This document shows positions 32,789-39,102 of a DNA stretch of 39,102 bases, piece by piece. This DNA is from Negativicutes bacterium. Its GTDB lineage: Bacteria > Bacillota > Negativicutes > Sporomusales > JAOACF01. Each line of letters begins with the position of its first letter. Positions within the stretch are counted from its first letter, which is position 1. The position numbers and the translations under genes were made by a program. The stretch is taken from NCBI GenBank assembly GCA_026417995.1, contig JAOACF010000008.1, positions 1-39,102 on the forward strand. The letters are read 5' to 3'. Below the pieces are notes generated by a model, which saw nothing but the letters and a program-made list of their open reading frames with translations, was not told the DNA's origin and did not search any database.

Positions 32789-33903
32789 TCCACAGCCTCC
32801 TGACTTACGACTTCATATGCAATTTTGTTTGCTATGAGATAATCCTTAAAGCCTTGGGCTTGAAAAAAATCAATGCCCGGCAGTTTCAACACAACATTCC
32901 ATTTGGTTGGTTTGGGACTATACGGCTGTTGCGCGGGAAACTGGATTGGCGGCATTGCCGGTGGCGCAGGCTGAACCGATGGCGCAGCCTTTGCCGTTTC
33001 CGCGCGTTCTATTGCCAACTGCGCTGCACGATCCTCGCGCTCCCGGCGTTTTTCCACTTCGGTTTCAATGTAGGCTTTTAAAGCCATAATATCCATCGCA
33101 TCAATGCGGCTTTCGATTTCTTCAAACTTGAGCGGCGTCGCGAGGCCGGCACTCAGCTGCTCGCACATAAATTTCGCCATCTCGATTTTCTGTTTTCGGA
33201 AAAACTCAGCTTCCCGCTCTTTCGTCTGGATATCCAGAAACCAGGCGGCTTTCATTTCGATTTCCTCAATAATTTCCTTTTTGGTGATTGTCCGATTGAG
33301 CCATCTGTCCGCAATAGCAATCTGGCTGCTATATTTTCCCTCCAGACCAAGTTGACGGGCCACTTCGTTGATGATCTCTTGAACCATCAGGGCTTTTTCT
33401 TCCCGGCGCTTATTTTCGTAGACCTCCAGTTGCTCCTTAATGGGACGCTCAACCGACTCAACCAGGGCAAGCAGTTCTTTTATCTGTAGTTCAAATTCGG
33501 CGTACGGCTTTTCAAGCTCACGTTTTACTTGCAGCCTGAATTTGCCGATTTTTGTTCGTAGCGAGGCAATCTCTTTCTGGGTTCTTTCCATGTCTTTGAG
33601 ATTGTCATCGTTTACAACCAGGCCAGTGTAGCGTTCGATCTTGCCAGCAAGAGACTGTTTGATCTCGTCAAAGTTCCACTTGAATTCTTGAACGATTGAC
33701 AATGTTTTGGGCTCCAGGTCGATAGCTGCCGGTAAGACCGTAGCCTCGTTCACGTTTTCGGTAGATTCGTTCACGATTTCAGCCGTTTTTGTTATGGTTT
33801 TCGGCTTATCGTTCACGGCTTCAGGCATTTTCGGTACGTCTAGGCCTGCGGTAATGGCCTGAACGGTGCCGGTGATGCCGTCTGTTTTTTTATGTCTAGC
33901 CAT
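32785..33903 (-). CDS. DUF1351-like phage protein
   Basis: YTGLVVNDDNLKDMERTQKEIASLRTKIGKFRLQVKRELEKPYAEFE; start at MARHKK with GAAAGGTGG RBS. Confidence 0.75.
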   Translation of the reverse strand: MARHKKTDGITGTVQAITAGLDVPKMPEAVNDKPKTITKTAEIVNESTENVNEATVLPAAIDLEPKTLSIVQEFKWNFDEIKQSLAGKIERYTGLVVNDDNLKDMERTQKEIASLRTKIGKFRLQVKRELEKPYAEFELQIKELLALVESVERPIKEQLEVYENKRREEKALMVQEIINEVARQLGLEGKYSSQIAIADRWLNRTITKKEIIEEIEMKAAWFLDIQTKEREAEFFRKQKIEMAKFMCEQLSAGLATPLKFEEIESRIDAMDIMALKAYIETEVEKRREREDRAAQLAIERAETAKAAPSVQPAPPAMPPIQFPAQQPYSPKPTKWNVVLKLPGIDFFQAQGFKDYLIANKIAYEVVSQEAVE

Positions 33904-33948
33904 TTTCGCACCACCTTTCATGCATAATCGGCATAAACTCGGGGTAAA

Positions 33949-34107
33949 TTAGGAATACGGATGGGCTTGTCCTTTCGACAGCGTAAAAAATATTTGCAGT
34001 CTGGCTTGGTTGACTAGCCGGCGGACATTTTCCTTGCTGGCCACCACCAGGCGGTTTGCCTTCGGGTCATAGATAACTTTTTCACAAAAATCAATAACCT
34101 TCGCCAT
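33949..34107 (-). CDS. Small hypothetical protein
   Basis: Read manually: MAKVIDFCEKVIYDPKANRLVVASKENVRRLVNQARLQIFFTLSKGQAHPYS; overlaps upstream gene end. Confidence 0.5.
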   Translation of the reverse strand: MAKVIDFCEKVIYDPKANRLVVASKENVRRLVNQARLQIFFTLSKGQAHPYS

Positions 34108-34603
34108 TCTGCTCACCATCTTTCAGCCAGCTATGCGTAAAGCCATAGCAGCGAATGTTTTCCTTTCCAATCCATACGCTTCTGCTATATCGTGTATAAC
34201 CATTGCTTTCGACCCAGCGTCCAAAGCCATCGTCTTTTTTAAGTGACGCAATTAGCTGTTCAACTGGAATCTGCTGCTCTGTCGCCCATTTTTGCACTTT
34301 AGTCACAGGAACAAATACATAGTCTCCCTTTTCCATTCCGATATCTTTACCTTTAGTGACGATCCAGCGACGCAAGTTGTCTACCCACTGGGATTGCCGG
34401 TCTTGCTGAAGCGAGACTTTGATATTCAATCTGTCAATAGCTTCTTCCAGCACGGCTACGACCTCGTCTAACGTTGCCCCTGTTTCCTCTTGCGCGATGC
34501 GCAGCACTTCGACGAACATGCGATATCTCTCTCTCGGAAGCAGGTTACGGCTTAGCCGATGCGCAGTAATTGTAGCGCGTTCAAGTACTTTGTAATTACT
34601 CAT
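34091..34603 (-). CDS. Hypothetical phage protein
   Basis: 170 aa; operon context. Confidence 0.6.
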   Translation of the reverse strand: MSNYKVLERATITAHRLSRNLLPRERYRMFVEVLRIAQEETGATLDEVVAVLEEAIDRLNIKVSLQQDRQSQWVDNLRRWIVTKGKDIGMEKGDYVFVPVTKVQKWATEQQIPVEQLIASLKKDDGFGRWVESNGYTRYSRSVWIGKENIRCYGFTHSWLKDGEQNGEGY

Positions 34604-34670
34604 ATCATCACCCTGTTGCTTTTTTAATTTGACTGTTTTACAATTAACTTAGGTAATTTTTGTTAGGCCG

Positions 34671-34766
34671 CTATATGCGGTCTTTTTCTTTTGCGCCCAA
34701 GCTTAGGCACTCATCCGGGATGCAGAATTTCTTACGCGGGCACCGGTTACAGTTCAACTTTTTCAC
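34671..34766 (-). CDS. 31-aa Cys-rich microprotein
   Basis: Read manually: VKKLNCNRCPRKKFCIPDECLSLGAKEKDRI; RBS AGAGGGGGT. Confidence 0.4.
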   Translation of the reverse strand: MKKLNCNRCPRKKFCIPDECLSLGAKEKDRI

Positions 34767-34772
34767 CCCCTC

Positions 34773-34886
34773 TCACTGAAACCAAATGCCGCGCCCGACG
34801 GATAACCCGATATGGAACGCGATATATGTACACGCCAAGATGATCGCAAAGAACGTCACCTTGTCGTCTAACCGGGATTTAGTCAC
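34773..34886 (-). CDS. 37-aa membrane microprotein
   Basis: Read manually: VTKSRLDDKVTFFAIILACTYIAFHIGLSVGRGIWFQ; RBS GAGAGGAGAGG. Confidence 0.45.
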   Translation of the reverse strand: MTKSRLDDKVTFFAIILACTYIAFHIGLSVGRGIWFQ

Positions 34887-35002
34887 GTTAGCCCTCTCCT
34901 CTCCCATGGTTGTCCAAATTATTTGTAAAAATTTTATAAATCAACTAATTTAGACGGCTAAATTCGACACTAATGGGTAAAAATTTTTGCGGCCAGGCCG
35001 CA

Positions 35003-35179
35003 TCAATCAGGAAACACCCATTTTACGCTCTGCGTCCAGCAGTCCCAGAACACTACCATCTCGCTGCCGGTCTTATCGATCAGCCGGCGACCGTAAGGGA
35101 ATAGCGGAAAATCCTCGACAATTACGGAACCAGGTGCAAAATTGTCAGCGATGAATTGCTCGACTGCTGCGCCGGACAT
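35003..35179 (-). CDS. Small hypothetical protein
   Basis: Read manually: MSGAAVEQFIADNFAPGSVIVEDFPLFPYGRRLIDKTGSEMVVFWDCWTQSVKWVFPD; RBS GGAAGGGGG. Confidence 0.5.
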   Translation of the reverse strand: MSGAAVEQFIADNFAPGSVIVEDFPLFPYGRRLIDKTGSEMVVFWDCWTQSVKWVFPD

Positions 35180-35334
35180 TCCCGCACCCCCTTCCCGGCT
35201 CGTTTGCTCAGCGCATAAACAATAGCGTTGGCGATGTTTTCAGCTTCGCTGTCAGGCAGTTGGTCCAGAGGGCACATGATGCCGTTGACTTTAAACCCCA
35301 GGCACGTAAAGGTTATCTCTTTCTGCTTCACCAC
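35122..35334 (-). CDS. Hypothetical protein
   Basis: 70 aa; RBS GAGGTGATGA; overlaps 35003-35179. Confidence 0.45.
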   Translation of the reverse strand: MVKQKEITFTCLGFKVNGIMCPLDQLPDSEAENIANAIVYALSKRAGKGVRECPAQQSSNSSLTILHLVP

Positions 35335-35345
35335 TCATCACCTCG

Positions 35346-35561
35346 CTACAATCTATGCCGGCCTCTCTCGTTCCAGAATTCTAATAACATTTCGGTATAG
35401 TCCACCGCCCAGGCAGACGCTTTAGGGTACAGCTCCTGCGGCACATCATCGAATTTCTTTAACCCGAATTGACAGCATATCTCACGTTTTAAGATCACGA
35501 CTTTGCTGCGCAGTCTGGCCTGTTGATAATCAATAAAGGTCACAAACTCGCGCTTGGTCAT
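35346..35561 (-). CDS. Hypothetical protein
   Basis: 71 aa; RBS AAGGAGGCCCC. Confidence 0.55.
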   Translation of the reverse strand: MTKREFVTFIDYQQARLRSKVVILKREICCQFGLKKFDDVPQELYPKASAWAVDYTEMLLEFWNERGRHRL

Positions 35562-35626
35562 GGGGCCTCCTTACAGGTTTTTTGTACCTCCCGTCGAAGT
35601 TTGACGCTGGAAGGGAGGTGATGACA

Positions 35627-35941
35627 TTGGGCGAATATGCAAAAGATCTTTATTCCCACATAATCAAAACCATTAAGGTAAAAGAGAAACGTCTTACTGA
35701 AAATCAAGATTTGCGTGTTACCCTTCTCCACTATCCGGATCTTGAGATAACTGAGATAGGTCGCCTAGGAAACGAATACCTATTCTTTTCTGGGGTTTCT
35801 CCTGAATCTGGCGATACCACTCTTCTCCTTCCTGCCGAACCGACTCCAGTAAGGATTGATGTAGTGGATCGCAAGGCTGTGTCGCAAACAACAGCAAGAA
35901 AGCGAATTGGATTTTGTGGAGACGTCTCAACAAATCAATAG
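35627..35941 (+). CDS. Plus-strand accessory protein of unknown function
   Basis: About 104 aa; GGGAGGTGATGACA-TTG start analogous to the 36085 gene; overlaps minus-strand ORF 35718-36008. Confidence 0.5.
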   Translation: MGEYAKDLYSHIIKTIKVKEKRLTENQDLRVTLLHYPDLEITEIGRLGNEYLFFSGVSPESGDTTLLLPAEPTPVRIDVVDRKAVSQTTARKRIGFCGDVSTNQ

Positions 35942-36008
35942 TCTCATCAATCTTTTCTTCACCCCCGCTACCGCTGTCACCGGTGGCGGTTTTTTGTTGC
36001 TCGTCCAT
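35718..36008 (-). CDS. Minus-strand hypothetical protein with MDxQQKTATGDSG N-terminus
   Basis: RBS AAAGGAGGTGAGTGAG-ATG; N-terminus shared with 36410-36667. Confidence 0.5.
   Translation of the reverse strand: MDEQQKTATGDSGSGGEEKIDETIDLLRRLHKIQFAFLLLFATQPCDPLHQSLLESVRQEGEEWYRQIQEKPQKRIGIRFLGDLSQLSQDPDSGEG
35971..36000. repeat. 30-nt duplicated terminator/start-codon cassette, copy 1
   Basis: CCGCTGTCACCGGTGGCGGTTTTTTGTTGC, identical to 36630-36659. Confidence 0.9.
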
Positions 36009-36058
36009 CTCACTCACCTCCTTTGTATTGGGTAGGAAATTAATGGATTTTGCCGAAG

Positions 36059-36081
36059 TATCACCTCGAAGGGAGGTGATA
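36059..36081 (+). promoter_or_regulatory. SD-sequestering hairpin upstream of the DUF2513-like gene
   Basis: TATCACCTC-GAAGG-GAGGTGATA, perfect 9-bp stem containing the Shine-Dalgarno. Confidence 0.75.
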
Positions 36082-36084
36082 GTC

Positions 36085-36456
36085 GTGAAATTAGATCTAG
36101 ATTTGATGCGAAAAATTTTGCTGACAATTGAAGAGAAAGCCGTTTTTGGTACTTACTTATCACTGAAAGACTTAACTGACGATCCTGCTGAACATCCTAA
36201 GTACGCTTATCATGTTATGCTTTTGCTGGACGATGACCTAATAGTAACTGCACAAGCACCGCTTTTGGGTTTGGGGTATCCGGACTATCCCATTGAACGT
36301 TTAACGATGAAGGGCCACAATTTTTTAAATAATATCCGCGATGACACAGTGTGGAGAAAAGTTAAAGATGTTCTGATAAAAGTCGGCTCTACTGCTTCAT
36401 TGGACATTATCAAGACTGTAGCAAGTCGCATTGTGGCAGATTTAACAAAAATTTAG
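36085..36456 (+). CDS. DUF2513-like protein
   Basis: VKLDLDLMRKILLTIEEK...ERLTMKGHNFLNNIRDDTVWRKVKDVLIKVGSTASLDIIKTVAS. Confidence 0.8.
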   Translation: MKLDLDLMRKILLTIEEKAVFGTYLSLKDLTDDPAEHPKYAYHVMLLLDDDLIVTAQAPLLGLGYPDYPIERLTMKGHNFLNNIRDDTVWRKVKDVLIKVGSTASLDIIKTVASRIVADLTKI

Positions 36457-36667
36457 CTTCCGCCTCAATTGCTGCATCAAATGCATCCCTAAGCCCGTCA
36501 TATTCTGGCATCGGTACCCAAGACGAATTTCTCGCTACAACTTCTGCTAAAGCCTCCTTGTTTTCAATTAGTGCTTTGAGTCGACGATGACACCTGTCTT
36601 TCTTGATATGAAGTTGATATTTTTCACCCCCGCTGTCACCGGTGGCGGTTTTTTGTTGCCCATCCAT
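36410..36667 (-). CDS. Minus-strand hypothetical protein with MDxQQKTATGDSG N-terminus
   Basis: RBS AAAGGAGGTGGAAGGGA-ATG; convergent overlap with the DUF2513-like gene. Confidence 0.55.
   Translation of the reverse strand: MDGQQKTATGDSGGEKYQLHIKKDRCHRRLKALIENKEALAEVVARNSSWVPMPEYDGLRDAFDAAIEAEAKFLLNLPQCDLLQS
36630..36659. repeat. 30-nt duplicated terminator/start-codon cassette, copy 2
   Basis: Identical to 35971-36000. Confidence 0.9.
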
Positions 36668-36750
36668 TCCCTTCCACCTCCTTTTTACCAACGGCGGTAT
36701 TTTAATCTGCTAAACGGGCATACTGTCGCTGTCTAACCGATCAAGAATTG

Positions 36751-36981
36751 TTATGCAGTTTGGTCAGTGGCGGCTGGGTCTGAATCGTTCAGCATCTCGG
36801 CCACCGATACGCCCAGGGCCGCGGCGAGTTTTTGTAATGTAATACCGCCGGGATTTTTTAATTGGCCGGTTTCGATTTTACTGATAGAGCTTTGAGGTAC
36901 ACCAGATTTTTCTGATAGCTCAGTTTGGCTGAGCCCTCTTAAATCTCGAAAAAACAATATTTTTTGCGCTATTGTACTCAT
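36751..36981 (-). CDS. XRE-family regulator (Cro-like), first gene of the lytic operon
   Basis: MSTIAQKILFFRDLRGLSQTELSEKSGVPQSSISKIETGQ; RBS GGAGGTGGTGAT. Confidence 0.85.
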   Translation of the reverse strand: MSTIAQKILFFRDLRGLSQTELSEKSGVPQSSISKIETGQLKNPGGITLQKLAAALGVSVAEMLNDSDPAATDQTA

Positions 36982-36993
36982 ATCACCACCTCC

Positions 36994-37094
36994 ATTCATA
37001 TTTTGATTATTATTTTATTCAAGTTTGAATGGCTTGTCAATTCATTTTTGAATGGGTTTACTAAAAAAATATGTGCTATAATTCAAATAAGAAT
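36994..37094. promoter_or_regulatory. Operator/promoter region of switch 1
   Basis: ATTCA-N4-TGAAT-type sites at 36994, 37017, 37040, 37081; minus promoter TTGACA-N17-TAAAAT (37040..37012); plus extended -10 TGCTATAAT (37074-37082). Confidence 0.75.
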
Positions 37095-37111
37095 AATATT
37101 TGAGGTGCACA

Positions 37112-37414
37112 ATGGAAATCGGAAAGGCTATTAAGCTAATTCGCGAACAACAAGGATTGAGCATGACCGCACTTGCTAAAAAAGCTGGTATTGGTCAATC
37201 AACCATAAGTCACATAGAAAACGATAATACACAACCCACCTTTGACGTGCTAGAGCGCATTATCACCGCCCTCGGCTATACCCTCTCCGACTTTTTCGCC
37301 GGGGACAAGCCGGAACTGGAGCCTGACCTAAGACGGCTCTTAGACGCGGCTAAACGGCTTACGCCAGAGGAACGGGAAAAGCTAACGGATTTACTAAACA
37401 CGATGAAAGGCTGA
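37112..37414 (+). CDS. XRE-family repressor
   Basis: MEIGKAIKLIREQQGLSMTALAKKAGIGQSTISHIENDNTQPTFDVLERII; divergent from 36751-36981. Confidence 0.85.
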   Translation: MEIGKAIKLIREQQGLSMTALAKKAGIGQSTISHIENDNTQPTFDVLERIITALGYTLSDFFAGDKPELEPDLRRLLDAAKRLTPEEREKLTDLLNTMKG

Positions 37415-37420
37415 TTAAAA

Positions 37421-37792
37421 ATGGAACAAATTTTAAAAGAAATACTCAGTGCTGTTAAAAGCTTAGACAATAAAGTAAGCGATATTGATAAGCGTCTCAA
37501 TAATCTTGAAACTGACGTCACTGAAATTAAAACCGATATCGCAGGCATGAAAACTGATATCGCAAACCTCGAAGGACAAATGATAGAAACCAATCAGATT
37601 GTCAAAGCCCTGCTTCACCGTAGTGAAGAAACCGACGCCAAACTTGAAAGTTTAGCTGTGAATACCGCCAGCCGCTATTCTGTTGAACGCCTTGAAAAAG
37701 CGATTGACCGCGTGGCAACCGACATGAACTACTTAGTTCGTAAATCCGTTGAACATGATGACGATATTCGCGAACTGCGCCGGGCGAAGTAA
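37421..37792 (+). CDS. Coiled-coil protein of unknown function
   Basis: 123 aa heptad-rich; 6 nt after the XRE gene. Confidence 0.7.
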   Translation: MEQILKEILSAVKSLDNKVSDIDKRLNNLETDVTEIKTDIAGMKTDIANLEGQMIETNQIVKALLHRSEETDAKLESLAVNTASRYSVERLEKAIDRVATDMNYLVRKSVEHDDDIRELRRAK

Positions 37793-38059
37793 CTACCCCG
37801 CCTGCTCCATCGCCGCCGGCCCCGGCTCGACTGTCGCCGCCTGGTCGTCGTGCGGCTTTACGCCACAATCTCGGTCAAAAAAAATCGTCCAATCAAATCC
37901 CAGTGCCTGTCCAATCTTTTGAGCTATTTCTGGACTTGGCCTGCGGCGCCCGTTTACTATTTGCGTAAAATATGAGCGCTCAATCCCAATTGAATTTGCA
38001 GCTTTTTGGTGCGTTAATTTTTTGTTATGCAACACTTGCTCTAACCATACTCTTTTCAC
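37793..38059 (-). CDS. XRE-family regulator
   Basis: LTHQKAANSIGIERSYFTQIVNGRRRPSPEIAQKIGQAL; RBS GGAGGTGAGAAA-GTG. Confidence 0.85.
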   Translation of the reverse strand: MKRVWLEQVLHNKKLTHQKAANSIGIERSYFTQIVNGRRRPSPEIAQKIGQALGFDWTIFFDRDCGVKPHDDQAATVEPGPAAMEQAG

Positions 38060-38073
38060 TTTCTCACCTCCTT

Positions 38074-38186
38074 GTGGCGTAAAGCTACTTTCACTATTTA
38101 TTTTAGTGGCATATCGCTACAATGTCAACAGATTTTTAAATAAAATGTATCTTTTCGCCGCAGGCATTTTTGTGGCGTACTGCAAC
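38074..38186. promoter_or_regulatory. Operator region of switch 2: three GTGGC-N5-GCWAC sites
   Basis: GTGGCGTAAAGCTAC 38074, GTGGCATATCGCTAC 38106, GTGGCGTACTGCAAC 38172. Confidence 0.8.
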
Positions 38187-38214
38187 ATCTATAATATACT
38201 TAAGAGGTGTTGTC

Positions 38215-38616
38215 ATGCTTGGCGAAAAACTTAAATCATTAAGGGAACAAAAAGGAATAACCCAGCAAGAAATGGCTGATATATTAGGAATTGCTCGCGG
38301 CACATATGCACATTATGAAATAGACCGGCGCGAACCTGACAACGCCACCCTCGCCCGCCTGGCCGACTTCTTCGGCGTCACAACCGACTATCTCCTCGGC
38401 CGCACGGACAACCCTTCCGACCCCAACGCCGAAGCAATCGCTAAAATTGACGACGCCCTGGCTGGCGACCCCGAACTTCTCGCCTTCTGGGAGGAAACAA
38501 AAAAGCGCCCTGACCTGCAATTGTTCTTAAAACAAGTCAAGAGCGCAACGCCGAAGGCGATTAAACAGATGATCGCCATCATCAAGGCTATCGAGGATGA
38601 GGAAGCAAACGAGTAA
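38215..38616 (+). CDS. XRE-family repressor, CI-like
   Basis: MLGEKLKSLREQKGITQQEMADILGIARGTYAHYEIDRREPDNATLARLADFFGVTTDYLLGRTD. Confidence 0.9.
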   Translation: MLGEKLKSLREQKGITQQEMADILGIARGTYAHYEIDRREPDNATLARLADFFGVTTDYLLGRTDNPSDPNAEAIAKIDDALAGDPELLAFWEETKKRPDLQLFLKQVKSATPKAIKQMIAIIKAIEDEEANE

Positions 38617-38639
38617 AACAAAAACCGCCCGAAGGCGGC
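38614..38639 (-). terminator. Intrinsic terminator for the HicB-like gene
   Basis: Minus strand GCCGCC-TTCG-GGCGGTTTTTGTTTT. Confidence 0.8.
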
Positions 38640-38642
38640 TAT

Positions 38643-39011
38643 CTATTTCTTCAAAGGTCTACCAATACCAGACGACAATAAGTACGCTGTCAACTGGTTT
38701 AAACTTACGTTTTCTTCTTTGGCCTTGCGTACCAGATCACGATGCAAAGATTTTGGCACCCTAACAACAAATTTGCCACTGTAATCTTCTTCACTGTTAA
38801 CCGGCTCAGGTATGGTAATGCCTTCTTCCAGGGCGCATTCAATCCATGCCCGCATGGCATCGTTAATCATGCGCACAGTATCTTCCAGTGTTTCACCCTG
38901 AGTAATACAGCCAGGCAGTTCAGGCACTACACCAACAAAGCCGCCCTCCTCTGCTGGAATTATTTCAAAGCGATAAGGGAGAGACAGGTAGTACTCAAGC
39001 TCTTTTTTCAT
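38643..39011 (-). CDS. HicB-family antitoxin with C-terminal DNA-binding region
   Basis: YRFEIIPAEEGGFVGVVPELPGCITQGETLEDTVRMINDAMRAWIECALEEG; FVVRVPKSLHRDLVRKAKEENVSLNQLTAYLLSSG. Confidence 0.85.
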   Translation of the reverse strand: MKKELEYYLSLPYRFEIIPAEEGGFVGVVPELPGCITQGETLEDTVRMINDAMRAWIECALEEGITIPEPVNSEEDYSGKFVVRVPKSLHRDLVRKAKEENVSLNQLTAYLLSSGIGRPLKK

Positions 39012-39102
39012 TATTCATCGTCCTCCTCATAGAAATCACCCAGTAAGGCGAGTGCTTTCTCGATATAAATTCGCTTCACGTGCGGACGGTCATGTGGTAT
39101 GG
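39011..39102 (-). CDS. 3' end of an upstream ORF, translationally coupled to HicB
   Basis: Read manually: ...IPHDRPHVKRIYIEKALALLGDFYEEDDE; TAATG overlap; truncated by the window. Confidence 0.4.
   Translation of the reverse strand, partial: IPHDRPHVKRIYIEKALALLGDFYEEDDE

Noticed and set aside
37602-37868. Minus-strand 88-aa ORF near the coiled-coil gene
   Set aside because: Overlaps better supported genes on both sides and lacks domain-like sequence.
1-39102. tRNA, rRNA, transposase or integrase genes
   Set aside because: None recognised by reading the sequence and ORF list; a dedicated tRNA/IS search would be needed to exclude them fully.

Overview
The window holds most of a lambda/HK97-like siphophage genome, probably a prophage. 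Its lytic genes are on the minus strand, so they read from right to left: early/recombination genes (about 36.9-23.1 kb), lambda-type terminase, portal, protease-capsid fusion, head-tail and tail genes (22.6-3.3 kb), and a lysis cassette (3.1-1.5 kb). At the left end are an XRE regulator and an FtsK-like ATPase. At the right end are two separate XRE repressor/operator switches and a HicB-like antitoxin. No integrase, tRNA, rRNA or CRISPR array was seen. The strongest non-textbook signal is a single 32-nt type I-C-like CRISPR repeat (5234-5265). It sits alone in the 44-bp gap between the tail-tip J gene and the tail-fiber gene, in the sense orientation of the late transcript, and fits a solitary repeat unit / RNA anti-CRISPR (Racr) candidate. 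Other notable signals: a 12-copy inverted iteron cluster next to a primase-helicase gene (candidate ori); two fully overlapping out-of-frame spanin-like ORFs; a canonical A_AAA_AAC frameshift site in the tail chaperones; a 55-bp tandem repeat that breaks the frame of a regulator-like gene; a promoter followed at once by a terminator at the late-operon entrance; Shine-Dalgarno-sequestering hairpins on plus-strand accessory genes; a classic moron in the tail module; and two operator arrays. Family names come from motif recognition in the supplied translations, with no database search. A diderm host (for example Negativicutes) is inferred only.
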